Shown here: piece by piece, positions 35,103-44,834 of the stretch
Layout: each line of letters opens with the position of its first letter
Position numbering within the stretch: the first letter of the stretch is position 1
Source: Lachnospiraceae bacterium
GTDB lineage: Bacteria; Bacillota; Clostridia; Lachnospirales; Lachnospiraceae
Reading direction: 5' to 3'
Assembly: GCA_017431345.1 (NCBI GenBank)
Contig: JAFRLH010000090.1
Coordinates: 1 to 54,626 of the forward strand
Length of the DNA: 54,626 nucleotides
The notes under the pieces: model-generated
What the model was told of the DNA's origin: nothing
The model's input: only the letters and a program-made list of their open reading frames with translations
Databases searched by the model: none
Made by a program: the position numbers and the translations under genes

Positions 35103-36287
35103 ATGCCGTCACAGATAACCAATTACCAGTGCCCCGCCTGCGGGGGACCGCTTCATTTCTCACCCGAGACAGGAAAGCTTGTCTGCGATTACTGTGAAAG
35201 CACCTATACAACGGAAGAGGTAGAGGCTTTTTACAGGGAGAAAGATGAAGCTGCTGCAGCCGCCATGGAAGCGGAAGCGGAGAAAAAGGAAAAGGAAAAA
35301 GAGGAGGCAGCTGCCCAGGCTGCCGCAGCTGCGGAAGAGATCCCGCCGGAATATACCGAAGGGACACCGCAGACCGAAGAACAGTGGGATACGTCGCATC
35401 TTACAGATGACTGGGGAAGCGACTCTGCTTCCATGCGCGCGTATTCCTGTCCGTCCTGCGGCGCCGAACTGATCTGCGATGCGACGACTGCCGCGACCAG
35501 CTGTCCGTACTGCAATAATCCGACGATCATTCCGGGACAGTTTGCCGGGACGCTGAAGCCGGATTATATTATCCCGTTCAAATACAATAAGGAACAGGCC
35601 ATTGCAAGGCTCAAAGAGCACTATAAAGGCAAATGGCTGCTGCCCGGCGTGTTCACCAGTCAGAACCATATTCAGGAGATCCGGGGGATCTATGTTCCTT
35701 TCTGGCTCTATGACGGTGTGGCGGAAGGAACAGCCCGGTTCAATGCCGAAAAGTCACATGTCTTCCGGAGGGGAAAGGAAGAAGTCACAGAGACGGATCA
35801 TTACGATGTCGTGCGTTCCGGTTCTCTTTCTTTCGAAAAAGTCCCGGCCGACGGTGCCAGAAAGATGCCGGACGATCATATGGATTCGATCGAGCCATAT
35901 GACTACAGGGAACTGAAGCCGTTCTCGACGGCGTTCCTTCCGGGGTATCTTGCAGATAAGTACGATGTTTCCGCGAAGGAGAACATCCCGCGTATCGAGC
36001 ACAGGGTGAAAGAGTCCCTCAGCAATGAACTGATGCGCACGGTAAAGGGCTATAATGCGGTTCATCCGGCAGGAGAACAGATCCGCATGGTCCAGGGAAA
36101 GGTACACTATGCGCTGTTCCCGGTGTGGATGCTGAATACCCGCTGGAACGATCAGGATTTCCTTTTTGCCATGAACGGGCAGACAGGAAAGATGGTAGGC
36201 GATCTGCCGGTCTCGAAGGGAAAACTCGCCGGTTTCTTTGTCGGATTTGCCGCAGCTGTTTTCGCGCTGCTGAGCATTTTCATATGA
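35103..36287 (+). CDS. Membrane-anchored protein with two TFIIB-type zinc ribbons
   Basis: 394 residues. Ribbon 1: Cys10, Cys13, Cys28, Cys31. An Ala/Glu-rich low-complexity stretch follows (about 45-85). Ribbon 2 is CPSCGAELIC with a later CPYC. A central beta-rich domain contains IPFKYNKEQAIARLKEHYKGKW and GIYVPFWLYDG. A single C-terminal membrane helix (FFVGFAAAVFALLSIFI) ends the chain. I start at ATG 35103, 6 nt after AAGGAGG, not at the in-frame codon 35052. It is encoded just upstream of a TPM-domain protein, a pairing I know from other Clostridia; function is unknown. Confidence 0.85.
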   Translation: MPSQITNYQCPACGGPLHFSPETGKLVCDYCESTYTTEEVEAFYREKDEAAAAAMEAEAEKKEKEKEEAAAQAAAAAEEIPPEYTEGTPQTEEQWDTSHLTDDWGSDSASMRAYSCPSCGAELICDATTAATSCPYCNNPTIIPGQFAGTLKPDYIIPFKYNKEQAIARLKEHYKGKWLLPGVFTSQNHIQEIRGIYVPFWLYDGVAEGTARFNAEKSHVFRRGKEEVTETDHYDVVRSGSLSFEKVPADGARKMPDDHMDSIEPYDYRELKPFSTAFLPGYLADKYDVSAKENIPRIEHRVKESLSNELMRTVKGYNAVHPAGEQIRMVQGKVHYALFPVWMLNTRWNDQDFLFAMNGQTGKMVGDLPVSKGKLAGFFVGFAAAVFALLSIFI

Positions 36288-36303
36288 TCGGAGGTGGATG
36301 GAT

Positions 36304-37146
36304 ATGAAGAGAAGATCATTTGATTTCCTGAAGCGCACTCTGATCGTCCTGACTGCCGTTCTGGTCGCCATGCTCCCCGCAGGGGTGTTTGCCGTGTCCG
36401 CTGAGAATGCCTATCAGAGGGCGGTGTGGGACATTGCCGGTCTGCTTTCTGAAGACCAGGCGGAGGAGCTCGACGGCATCGCATTTACTGCCGCAGAGGA
36501 GTATAAGTGCGGCATCTATATGGTCATCGTAAATGATTACAGCGAGTACAGCAGTACGAGCGCCTATGAAGCTGCGACCGCGATCTATGACAGGCTCGAT
36601 ATCGGTTACGGCGGAGACCGGGACGGCGTCATGCTGTTCCTGTCAATGAACGACAGGGATTATGCGCTCATTGCGCACGGCGCTGTCGGAAATGCAGCCT
36701 TTACCGATTACGGCAAGGAAAAGCTGGAAGAGAAGTTCCTGGATGATTTTGCAGACAATGACTTCTACCAGGGCTTTAAGGATTATATCAGGGAGAGCGA
36801 AAAATATCTGAAGGCGGAAGCCGCGGGGACGCCCGTGGATGTCAGCGGTGACGGCGAAGGCGGCGGATTCTTTAACGGGATCCTGAAGCTGTTCGGCGGA
36901 CTGATCGCTTCGGCAGCGGCGACACTCGGACTGTCAAAGACAATGAAGAGCGTTTCCACTGCTTCCAATGCGGATCATTACAAGGTGCAGGGCAGCTTTG
37001 ATCTGAGGGAACAGCAGGACAGATATCTCAGGCGCTCGGTATCGACCAGGATCATCAGCGAAGGCGGAAAGGACGGGAACAGGCCGGGCGGCGGCGGTAC
37101 CTCCATCGGATCCGGCGGATTCTCGGGCCATTCCGGGAAATTCTGA
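36304..37146 (+). CDS. TPM-domain (TLP18.3/Psb32/MOLO-1) membrane-associated protein
   Basis: 280 residues. A signal peptide (LIVLTAVLVAMLPAGVFAVSA) is followed by the TPM fold: VWDIAGLLSEDQAEELDGIA, IYMVIVNDY, GVMLFLSMNDRDYALIAHG. A hydrophobic helix lies around 196-216, then a tail ending GGGGTSIGSGGFSGHSGKF, rich in Gly and Ser. TPM proteins are found on the outer face of membranes; some act in photosystem repair or as phosphatases, but the bacterial role is unclear. ATG 36304 fits the SD (GGAGGT, 36290-36295) better than 36298. Confidence 0.88.
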   Translation: MKRRSFDFLKRTLIVLTAVLVAMLPAGVFAVSAENAYQRAVWDIAGLLSEDQAEELDGIAFTAAEEYKCGIYMVIVNDYSEYSSTSAYEAATAIYDRLDIGYGGDRDGVMLFLSMNDRDYALIAHGAVGNAAFTDYGKEKLEEKFLDDFADNDFYQGFKDYIRESEKYLKAEAAGTPVDVSGDGEGGGFFNGILKLFGGLIASAAATLGLSKTMKSVSTASNADHYKVQGSFDLREQQDRYLRRSVSTRIISEGGKDGNRPGGGGTSIGSGGFSGHSGKF

Positions 37147-37193
37147 CCGCTGGATCCGGACACGACTTTTGGAAAGAGAAACCGGAATACGAT

Positions 37194-38054
37194 ATGAGAA
37201 GATTTATAGACCTTCACGCGCATACGACCTGTTCAGACGGCTCCATGACGCCGTCAGAAGTGGTGGAACTGGCAGCCCGGAAAAGGCTTGCAGCTGTCGC
37301 GATCACCGACCACGATACGGTAAACGGGATCGAAGAAGCACTGGATGCCGGAAAAAAGTTCGGTATCCGCGTGGTGCCGGGGATCGAATTGTCGACGAAA
37401 TATGAGAACAAGAGCGTCCATCTGGTAGGGCTTCTTCCTGATGTAAACTCCCCTGTGCTGCAGGAAATCATGCAGGCAATCGTACGGGCCAGGATCGAAC
37501 GAAATGAAAAGATGTTCGGGGCGCTGAGGAATCTCGGCTATCCGGTCGATCCGGAGGAATATGGTGTCGGGGAAGATACGGTCGTCACCAGAGGCCTGGT
37601 CGGCCAGATGCTGGTGGACCGGGGACATTTCAAATCGGTGCAGGAGACCTTTGACGTCCTTCTGAACAGCGGAAAACCGGCGTATTTCCCCAAATGGAGC
37701 CCTGCGTCGCCGGACGGGATCAGGCTGCTTCATGAAGCAGGCGCCACCGTATGCATTGCCCACTATCATAAGATTTATAAAAATGATCTCTATGAAAGCC
37801 GGCGGGTGGCGGAAGAACTGCTGGCGGCCGGTGCAGACGGACTGGAAGTGCGTTACAGTGATTTCATGCAGGAACATCAGCGCATTGCCGAAGAACTGGC
37901 AGAGCAATATCACTGCTTAAGATCCGGCGGCAGCGATTTCCACGGGAAGATCAAGCCGGGGCTGCATCTCGGAACGGGATACGGGCATTTAAGGGTGCCT
38001 TACGAATATCTTGAAAAAATCGATGAATTCCGCAGGAAAAGAGCGGAAATATAG
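37194..38054 (+). CDS. PHP-domain phosphoesterase (RNase AM/TrpH-like)
   Basis: 286-residue stand-alone PHP protein. Metal ligands: HAHTTCSDGS (HxH and Asp), ITDHDTV, GIELST, and SGGSDFHG near the end. Relatives hydrolyse 3',5'-bisphosphonucleotides or trim RNA 5' ends. All visible ligands are intact, so an active phosphatase or nuclease is likely; the substrate is not determined. The stop TAG overlaps the pyrH promoter. Confidence 0.88.
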   Translation: MRRFIDLHAHTTCSDGSMTPSEVVELAARKRLAAVAITDHDTVNGIEEALDAGKKFGIRVVPGIELSTKYENKSVHLVGLLPDVNSPVLQEIMQAIVRARIERNEKMFGALRNLGYPVDPEEYGVGEDTVVTRGLVGQMLVDRGHFKSVQETFDVLLNSGKPAYFPKWSPASPDGIRLLHEAGATVCIAHYHKIYKNDLYESRRVAEELLAAGADGLEVRYSDFMQEHQRIAEELAEQYHCLRSGGSDFHGKIKPGLHLGTGYGHLRVPYEYLEKIDEFRRKRAEI

Positions 38055-38080
38055 ACAATTATATCGTGTTATGATACAAT
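38052..38080 (+). promoter_or_regulatory. Promoter of pyrH-frr
   Basis: TAGACA (38052-38057, overlapping the preceding stop codon), 17-nt spacer, TACAAT (38075-38080). Confidence 0.55.
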
Positions 38081-38157
38081 AAGACAGATTGCGGAAAGGC
38101 CTGAAAAGACCGGCCCGTACACCATAAAAGCTTAAGCAGCATGATTCAGGAGCTTAT

Positions 38158-38865
38158 ATGATGGATAAGAAGAGAAGGGTTATACTGAAGCTTTCCGGCG
38201 AAGCCCTTGCCGGAGAAAAGAAGACGGGATTTGACGAAGAAGTCGTGCGCGAGGCTGCCGGACAGATCAAACCCGCGGTGGATGCAGGAGTAGAACTGGC
38301 AATCGTGATCGGCGGCGGCAATTTCTGGAGAGGCCGTACAAGTACAGCAATCGGAAGAGTGCAGGCGGATCAGATCGGCATGCTCGCGACAGTCATGAAC
38401 TGTCTGTATGTTTCCGAGATCTTCCGGTCGGAAGGGATGCAGACGAAGATCTTCACGCCGTTTTATGTGGGCGACATGACGGAGCTCTTCTCAAAAGATG
38501 CGGCAGAGGAAGCGCTTGCCGCCGGGAAGGTCGTATTCTTTGCAGGCGGCACGGGACATCCTTATTTCTCGACCGATACAGGCATTGTCCTCCGCGCGGT
38601 GGAACTCGGTGCAGACGAGATCCTGCTTGCAAAAGCGATCGACGGCGTTTACGATTCCGATCCTGCGATCAATCCGGATGCCGTGAAGTTCGATACCCTG
38701 ACGATCGATGAAATGGTGGATAAACAGCTGAAGGTGATCGACCTGACCGCTTCCATCATCGCCATGGAGAACAGGATGCCGCTGGCTGTGTTTGGCCTGA
38801 AGGGAGAAGACAGCATCAAGCGTGCACTGATGGGCGATATCACAGGAACAAGAGTTACTGTATAA
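38158..38865 (+). CDS. pyrH: Uridylate (UMP) kinase
   Basis: 235-residue amino-acid-kinase-fold enzyme converting UMP to UDP; the bacterial form is hexameric and regulated by GTP/UTP. RVILKLSGEALAGEKKTGFD, IVIGGGNFWRG and AGGTGHPYFSTDTG are diagnostic. Tandem ATGs lie at 38158 and 38161. It opens the pyrH-frr-uppS-cdsA-dxr cluster. Confidence 0.97.
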   Translation: MMDKKRRVILKLSGEALAGEKKTGFDEEVVREAAGQIKPAVDAGVELAIVIGGGNFWRGRTSTAIGRVQADQIGMLATVMNCLYVSEIFRSEGMQTKIFTPFYVGDMTELFSKDAAEEALAAGKVVFFAGGTGHPYFSTDTGIVLRAVELGADEILLAKAIDGVYDSDPAINPDAVKFDTLTIDEMVDKQLKVIDLTASIIAMENRMPLAVFGLKGEDSIKRALMGDITGTRVTV

Positions 38866-38943
38866 GGAAGAATAATACGGACTGCGGGATTTTTCATCAC
38901 ACCGGGCAGCCCTCAGACAGAATATTATGAGGAGGAAGACACA

Positions 38944-39498
38944 ATGGATGACGCATTAAAAGTTTATGAGGAAAAAATGGGAAAGACCATCTCCAATCTG
39001 AAGGAAGAACTTTCCACGATCAGAGCCGGACGGGCGAATCCCGCTGTCCTGAACAAGGTCACTGTTGATTATTACGGACAGGCTACCCCGATCGCGCAGA
39101 TCGCAAGCGTGACCGTGCCGGAAGCCAGGATCCTGCAGATCCAGCCCTGGGACAAGTCCCAGGTAAAGGCGATTGAAAAGGCGATCAACAAATCCGATAT
39201 CGGCATCAATCCGTCCAATGACGGAAGCGTTATCCGCCTGATCTTCCCGGAACTTACCGAGGAACGCCGCAAGACCCTTGCCAAAGATGTCAAGAAGAAA
39301 GGCGAGGCTGCGAAAGTCGCATTGAGGAATATCAGACGTGATGCGAACGACTTTATCAAGAAGCAGGAGAAGGCCGGAGAGTATACGGAAGATGATTCCA
39401 AGAAGGCTGTGGCTGACATCCAGAAGCTGACGGACAAGTACAGCGAGACAGCGGATAAAGAGACGGAAGCGAAGACAAAAGAGATCATGACGGTCTGA
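38944..39498 (+). CDS. frr: Ribosome recycling factor
   Basis: 184-residue RRF, which with EF-G splits post-termination ribosomes. It begins KVYEEKMGKTISNLKEELSTIRAGRANP and shows the TPIAQIASVTVPEARILQIQPWD hinge region and long charged helices. SD GAGGAGG is very strong. Confidence 0.98.
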   Translation: MDDALKVYEEKMGKTISNLKEELSTIRAGRANPAVLNKVTVDYYGQATPIAQIASVTVPEARILQIQPWDKSQVKAIEKAINKSDIGINPSNDGSVIRLIFPELTEERRKTLAKDVKKKGEAAKVALRNIRRDANDFIKKQEKAGEYTEDDSKKAVADIQKLTDKYSETADKETEAKTKEIMTV

Positions 39499-39517
39499 TC
39501 ATCAGAACGGGATCACG

Positions 39518-39544
39518 GAGGCAGGGAACATCCCCTGCCTCTTT
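39518..39544 (+). terminator. Weak terminator or attenuator between frr and uppS
   Basis: Stem GAGGCAGGG (39518-39526) / CCCTGCCTC (39533-39541) followed by only three T, so partial read-through into uppS is likely. Confidence 0.6.
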
Positions 39545-39597
39545 ACAGGATAATACAGCGGATCATTCCGCAGATTCAGAGTATGTGAGGAAAGATT

Positions 39598-40305
39598 ATG
39601 CAGGATATGGTCATACCGGCGCATGTAGCCGTGATCCTTGACGGAAACGGCCGCTGGGCGAAAGCACATCATGTTCCGAGAAGCATGGGACACAAAGCCG
39701 GATGCGAGAATCTGGAACAGATCGTGGAGGATGCCGCAAGGCTCGGCATACAGTATTTTACGATCTACGGTTTTTCCACGGAGAACTGGAAACGTTCATC
39801 AGAGGAAGTCGGCGCCCTGATGTCCCTGTTCCGGTATTATATCGGCAGGCTGAAGACGGTCGCCATGGCGAACAATGTCCGTGTAAAGAGCATCGGCGAC
39901 CGCAGCAAGTTCGATCAGGACCTGATCGACGGTCTGAATATGCTGGAGGATGTCACCAAAGACAATACCGGCATGACATTCGTATTGGCGCTCAATTACG
40001 GTTCGCGTGACGAGATCAGACGCGGCGTGGAAAAGATCACGGAAGAAGTGAAGGATGGTTCCCTTCAGCCGGAGGAGATTACCGAAGAGGTGATCAGCGC
40101 GCATCTGGATACAGCCGGCATGCCGGACCCGGATCTGATGATCCGCACGAGCGGCGAGCTGCGGCTCTCCAATTATCTGATGTGGCAGCTGGCCTACGCG
40201 GAACTGTACTTTACCGATGTATACTGGCCGGATTTCCATAAGGAGCATCTGGTCGCAGCGATAGAAGAGTACAACAGACGCAATCGCAGATTCGGAGGAA
40301 GATAA
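39598..40305 (+). CDS. uppS: Isoprenyl transferase (undecaprenyl diphosphate synthase)
   Basis: 235-residue cis-prenyltransferase extending farnesyl-PP to undecaprenyl-PP, the lipid carrier of wall synthesis. HVAVILDGNGRWAKAHHVPRSMGHKAG, FSTENWKR and DLMIRTSGELRLSNYLMWQLAYAE are all intact. One base separates it from cdsA. Confidence 0.97.
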   Translation: MQDMVIPAHVAVILDGNGRWAKAHHVPRSMGHKAGCENLEQIVEDAARLGIQYFTIYGFSTENWKRSSEEVGALMSLFRYYIGRLKTVAMANNVRVKSIGDRSKFDQDLIDGLNMLEDVTKDNTGMTFVLALNYGSRDEIRRGVEKITEEVKDGSLQPEEITEEVISAHLDTAGMPDPDLMIRTSGELRLSNYLMWQLAYAELYFTDVYWPDFHKEHLVAAIEEYNRRNRRFGGR

Positions 40306-40306
40306 G

Positions 40307-41128
40307 ATGTTCTGGGTCAGACTTCGGAGCGGGATCATCCTGATGGTGATCGCAGTCTTCCTGCTGGTGATGGGCGGCGCGGTAATGAATATCGGACTTC
40401 TTGCCGTATCGCTGGTCGGAATGTATGAACTGTACAAGGTGATCGATCACGAAAGGACACCGCTTGCGGGAATCGGTTATCTGGCAGCTGTTCTATGGTT
40501 CCTGACGTTTCTTGCGGAGGGGACAGACTACGCGGTGGGAGCGGATATGATCAGGGAAGCCATCCCGGTGATCATGCTGCTTTTCATGCTGGTCTTTTAT
40601 GTGTTCTCCTATCCGGACATCCATATTTCCGAGATCGTTTTCAGCTTCTTCGTGTTCTTTTATGTTCCGGTCATGATATCCTACATGCTGCGGATCCGCG
40701 GTATGGAGAACGGACAGTTCCTGGTATGGCTGGTGTTCATCAGTTCCTGGGGATGCGATACCTGCGCCTACTGTGCGGGAATGCTGTTCGGGAAACACAA
40801 GATGGCGCCGGTGCTGAGTCCGAAGAAATCCGTGGAAGGCGCTGTCGGCGGCGTGATCGGCGCAGCGCTGATCGGGCTGATCTTTGCACTCGTTTTCCGG
40901 AATCATCTGACGGTCTTTACCATGCCGGTCCCCGCGCTTATGATCATCGGCGCTGTCGGGGCGTTGATCTCCATGGTCGGAGATCTTGCCGCTTCGGCCA
41001 TCAAAAGACAGTATAATATCAAGGATTACGGCACGCTGATCCCCGGACACGGCGGGATCATGGACAGATTTGATTCGGTGATCATCACGGCGCCGCTGAT
41101 CTGGTATCTTATCTGCATCATTAGATAA
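40307..41128 (+). CDS. cdsA: Phosphatidate cytidylyltransferase
   Basis: 273-residue membrane enzyme making CDP-diacylglycerol from CTP and phosphatidate. About eight hydrophobic segments. The family signature is complete: LSPKKSVEGAVGG, then DLAASAIKRQYNIKDYG and IPGHGGIMDRFDS. SD GGAGGAAG lies in the end of uppS. Confidence 0.96.
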   Translation: MFWVRLRSGIILMVIAVFLLVMGGAVMNIGLLAVSLVGMYELYKVIDHERTPLAGIGYLAAVLWFLTFLAEGTDYAVGADMIREAIPVIMLLFMLVFYVFSYPDIHISEIVFSFFVFFYVPVMISYMLRIRGMENGQFLVWLVFISSWGCDTCAYCAGMLFGKHKMAPVLSPKKSVEGAVGGVIGAALIGLIFALVFRNHLTVFTMPVPALMIIGAVGALISMVGDLAASAIKRQYNIKDYGTLIPGHGGIMDRFDSVIITAPLIWYLICIIR

Positions 41129-41178
41129 AGCGGCTGCGGCATCCTTTTGCCGACAGCATTCTTTTGGGAAGAATTACT

Positions 41179-42318
41179 ATGAGAAATATCGCGCTTCTGG
41201 GCTCTACAGGTTCGATCGGACGTCAGACGCTTGACGTGGTCAGACATGAGCCGGACATGAAAGTCACTGCGCTGACAGCGCATAAGAATATTGCATTGCT
41301 GGAGGAACAGATCCGGGAGTTCAGTCCCGGGATCGCCTGCGTGACAGAGGCTGCTGATGCGGCGGATCTTGCTGCGCGCGTCGCGGATCTGCCAGTCCGG
41401 ATCGTATGCGGCGTGGAAGGCATGACCGAAGCAGCCGTGGATCCGGCCTGCGACACCGTTCTTACAGCCGTTGTCGGGATGATCGGGATCCGGCCGACGA
41501 TCGCTGCGATCAGGGCGGGCAAGGATATCGCGCTGGCGAATAAGGAGACAATGGTCTGCGCCGGACATATCATTATCCCGCTTGCGAAGGAACACGGCGT
41601 AAGCATCCTGCCGGTCGACAGCGAGCATTCCGCTATTTTCCAGTGTCTGCACGGAAACAGGCAGAACAAAGTGAGACGCATCCTGCTGACAGCTTCAGGC
41701 GGGCCTTTCCGCGGCATGAAATATGAGCAGACTGCACTGGTCACTGCAGCGGATGCGCTGAAGCATCCGAACTGGACCATGGGCGCGAAGATCACGATCG
41801 ATTCCGCCGACATGGTAAACAAGGCGCTGGAGGTCATGGAAGCACACTGGCTGTTCGATGTTTCCTATGATCAGATCGAGGTGCTGGTCCATCCGCAGAG
41901 CATTGTCCATTCGATGGTCGAATATGAGGACGGCGCCGTCATGGCGCAGATGGGAGCGCCCGATATGCGGCTTCCCATTCAGTATGCGCTTACTTACCCG
42001 GACCGTCATCCGATGGATACACAGAAGCTGGATTTCTTCGCAATAAAGGATCTGACGTTTGAAAAACCGGATCCGAAAGCCTTTCCGGGACTCCCGCTCG
42101 GCATCTCTGCAGGACGGACCGGTGGAAGCATGCCGGCCGTGTTCAATGCGGCGAATGAGTGGGCGAATGCAAAGTTCCGGAACGGAGAGATCACTTTTCA
42201 CGGCATCACGGACATGATCGCAGAAGCGATGGACAGGCATAAGGTGATCGCGGATCCGACCGTTGATGAGATCGAAGCGGCGCAGAAAGAGGTCGACGAC
42301 TATCTCAGCACGCTGTAA
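41179..42318 (+). CDS. dxr: 1-deoxy-D-xylulose 5-phosphate reductoisomerase
   Basis: 379-residue second enzyme of the MEP pathway, NADPH-dependent. N-terminal NIALLGSTGSIGRQTLDVV binds NADPH; LPVDSEHSAIFQCL and the metal-binding region follow. ATG 41179 is preferred over TTG 41164, which would add residues outside the family pattern; GGGAAGA is the likely SD. Dxr is the target of fosmidomycin. Confidence 0.97.
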   Translation: MRNIALLGSTGSIGRQTLDVVRHEPDMKVTALTAHKNIALLEEQIREFSPGIACVTEAADAADLAARVADLPVRIVCGVEGMTEAAVDPACDTVLTAVVGMIGIRPTIAAIRAGKDIALANKETMVCAGHIIIPLAKEHGVSILPVDSEHSAIFQCLHGNRQNKVRRILLTASGGPFRGMKYEQTALVTAADALKHPNWTMGAKITIDSADMVNKALEVMEAHWLFDVSYDQIEVLVHPQSIVHSMVEYEDGAVMAQMGAPDMRLPIQYALTYPDRHPMDTQKLDFFAIKDLTFEKPDPKAFPGLPLGISAGRTGGSMPAVFNAANEWANAKFRNGEITFHGITDMIAEAMDRHKVIADPTVDEIEAAQKEVDDYLSTL

Positions 42319-42432
42319 GCAGAAACGGTTAATCAGAATCGAAAGTCCTTTAAACAACATAATTCGTTCACAGACGTGTGTGTAAATGCCTGTAAAGGCA
42401 TCTGCACTGTTTAACGAAAGGATGTAATACGG

Positions 42433-43731
42433 TTGAGTATAGTAAGCATTATCATTGCAATCCTTGTGTTCAGTTTCCTGGTCATTACGCATGAACTGGG
42501 GCATTTCCTGTTCGCAAAAAAGGCGGGGATCGGTGTGACCGAATTCTCCGTGGGAATGGGTCCCAGGATCTTCAGCACAGTAAAAGGGGAGACCCGGTAT
42601 TCCGTGAAAGCGATCCCGTTCGGCGGTTCCTGCATGATGGTAGGAGAGGACGAAGACGATCCTGCGCCGAATGCGTTCAACAAAAAGACCGTGCGCGAAA
42701 GAATACTTGTCGTCGCCGGCGGACCGTTCTTCAATATCGCCTGTGCGTTTATCCTTTCCGTTTTTCTGATCATGGGAGCCGGTGTGAACACGCCGAAGGT
42801 CTATTCCGTAAATGCAGGCCTCGGGGCAGAAGCCGCGGGGATACAGAACGGAGATATCATTAAGCGGATCAACGGGCACAGGATCACGACCGGCGGGGAT
42901 ATCGTTCTGATGCAGATCTCCGATCCGCTGGATGGGAGCGACGTGACGGTCGAATACGAGAGAAACGGGGAAAGAAATACAGTCACCTATGATCCGCATT
43001 ATGAAGCGTTCCGGATTGGTATTTCCTATAATTCCGGAGCGGGAAACGCTGAGATCGGAGAGCCTGCGGCAGAGTCTCCTGCAGAAGCAGCCGGGCTTAA
43101 GAAGGGCGATGTTATTACCGCAGTGGACGGCACGTCCATTGCGACCGGCGAAGAACTGATGAAGTATTTCGCGGAGAATCCGCCCGATGGTACGGAGATT
43201 ACCGTAACGTACGAGAGGGACGGCGCTTCTTATGAAGCGCAGATCACTCCTGCTTTTTATGAATCCAGCGTACTTGGATTTGAAGCTGCGTATTACAGGG
43301 AGAACGCCGGTATCGGCGGTACGCTGATCGGCGCGGTACAGCAGGCTGTTTATTACGTGAAGCTCACGTTCGTATCCCTGAAGATGCTGCTGACCGGTTC
43401 CGCCGGGCTGCGCGATATGTCCGGACCCGTCGGTATCGTTTCCATGATCAGTGACACCGTTGAAGAAAGTGCTTCTTCGGGACTTCTGGATGTCATATTG
43501 AATATCCTGAATCTGTCCATCCTGCTCTCTGTCAACCTTGGGATCATGAATCTGCTGCCGCTGCCTGCGCTGGACGGCGGACGGCTCATTTTCCTGATCG
43601 TGGAGGGATTCCGCGGGAAACCGGTACCGCCGGATAAGGAAGGCATGGTGCATATGGCAGGCTTCGCCCTGCTGATGCTGCTGATGATCGTGGTCCTGTT
43701 CAACGATATAAGAAGGATCATAGGGTTCTGA
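42433..43731 (+). CDS. rseP: Site-2 intramembrane metalloprotease RseP/RasP
   Basis: 432-residue M50 protease. It cleaves membrane-embedded substrates such as anti-sigma factors and remnant signal peptides. The zinc motif HELGH lies in the first membrane helix, and the third zinc ligand is in LLPLPALDGGRL. Two PDZ-like domains lie between, about 125-200 and 205-275 (the latter with AAGLKKGDVITAVDG). It starts with TTG 42433; no ATG fits, and AAAGGATG is 8 nt upstream. The C terminus has the last membrane helices. Confidence 0.94.
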   Translation: MSIVSIIIAILVFSFLVITHELGHFLFAKKAGIGVTEFSVGMGPRIFSTVKGETRYSVKAIPFGGSCMMVGEDEDDPAPNAFNKKTVRERILVVAGGPFFNIACAFILSVFLIMGAGVNTPKVYSVNAGLGAEAAGIQNGDIIKRINGHRITTGGDIVLMQISDPLDGSDVTVEYERNGERNTVTYDPHYEAFRIGISYNSGAGNAEIGEPAAESPAEAAGLKKGDVITAVDGTSIATGEELMKYFAENPPDGTEITVTYERDGASYEAQITPAFYESSVLGFEAAYYRENAGIGGTLIGAVQQAVYYVKLTFVSLKMLLTGSAGLRDMSGPVGIVSMISDTVEESASSGLLDVILNILNLSILLSVNLGIMNLLPLPALDGGRLIFLIVEGFRGKPVPPDKEGMVHMAGFALLMLLMIVVLFNDIRRIIGF

Positions 43732-43762
43732 GAATAAAGGCGCGTCAGCGCCGGGAGAGGTT

Positions 43763-44818
43763 ATGCACACCAGAAAACACACTAAAACAATTCATATCGG
43801 CAGCGTCCCCATCGGCGGTGACGCCCCCATCGCGATCCAGTCCATGACGAACACACGGACCGAAGACATTGACGCCACCGTAAGACAGATCCTCGCCCTT
43901 GAGGAAGCCGGCTGCGATATCATCCGTTCCACTGTTCCCACGGAAGAAGCGGCTGCAGCGATCACGGAGATCAAAAAGCAGATCCATATTCCAATCGTAG
44001 CAGATATTCATTTTGATTACCGCATGGCGATTGCCGCTATGGAAGCCGGCGCGGACAAGATCCGGATCAATCCCGGAAACATCGGCGGATCGGAAAGGAT
44101 CAAGGCAGTCGTTGATTGCGCGAAGGAAAGAAATGTTCCGATCCGTGTCGGCGTGAATTCCGGGTCACTGGAAAAAGAACTGGTCGAAAAATACGGCGGC
44201 GTGACAGCAGAAGGCCTTTGCGAGAGCGCACTGGATAAAGTGAAGATGATCACGGATGCGGGGTATGACAACCTGGTCATCAGCATCAAGTCCTCCGATG
44301 TCCCGATGTGCATCCGCGCCCATGAGCTTGTTTCGGAAGCAGTCGATTTTCCGCTGCACGTCGGGATCACGGAAGCCGGAACGGAATATGCGGGAACGAT
44401 CAAATCCGCAGTCGGCATCGGATCGATCCTGTCGCGCGGGATCGGAGATACGATCAGAGTCTCCCTTACAGGAGATCCGGTGAAGGAAGTCTATGCAGCG
44501 AAGGAGATCCTTGCGTCCCTCGGGCTGCGGAGCTTCGGCCCCAGGATCATTTCCTGCCCGACCTGCGGCAGGACACAGATCGATCTGATCGGTCTTGCGC
44601 ACAAAGTGGAAGAACTGGCAAAGGATTATGATATGCCGATCAAAATTGCCGTCATGGGGTGCGTGGTAAACGGGCCCGGAGAGGCAAAGGAAGCCGATAT
44701 CGGCATTGCCGGCGGAAAAGGCGTCGGGCTGCTGATCAAAGGCGGAGAAGTGATAAAGAAACTTCCGGAGGAGCAGCTGCTTGCCGCGCTGAAGGAGGAA
44801 CTGGATCACTGGAAATAG
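43763..44818 (+). CDS. ispG: 4-hydroxy-3-methylbut-2-en-1-yl diphosphate synthase (flavodoxin)
   Basis: 351-residue [4Fe-4S] enzyme of the MEP pathway, reducing MEcPP to HMBPP. Cluster cysteines lie in SCPTCGRTQIDL and MGCVVNGPGEAKEAD. N-terminal VPIGGDAPIAIQSMTNTRTEDID is the family opening, and PIVADIHFDYRMA is conserved. It uses flavodoxin or ferredoxin as donor in anaerobes. Confidence 0.97.
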   Translation: MHTRKHTKTIHIGSVPIGGDAPIAIQSMTNTRTEDIDATVRQILALEEAGCDIIRSTVPTEEAAAAITEIKKQIHIPIVADIHFDYRMAIAAMEAGADKIRINPGNIGGSERIKAVVDCAKERNVPIRVGVNSGSLEKELVEKYGGVTAEGLCESALDKVKMITDAGYDNLVISIKSSDVPMCIRAHELVSEAVDFPLHVGITEAGTEYAGTIKSAVGIGSILSRGIGDTIRVSLTGDPVKEVYAAKEILASLGLRSFGPRIISCPTCGRTQIDLIGLAHKVEELAKDYDMPIKIAVMGCVVNGPGEAKEADIGIAGGKGVGLLIKGGEVIKKLPEEQLLAALKEELDHWK

Positions 44819-44834
44819 TTTCGCTTTCGGCGAT

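Noticed and set aside
41695-43782. 695-codon open frame on the minus strand opposite dxr and rseP
   Set aside because: It spans two well-supported genes in reverse and shows no recognisable domain.
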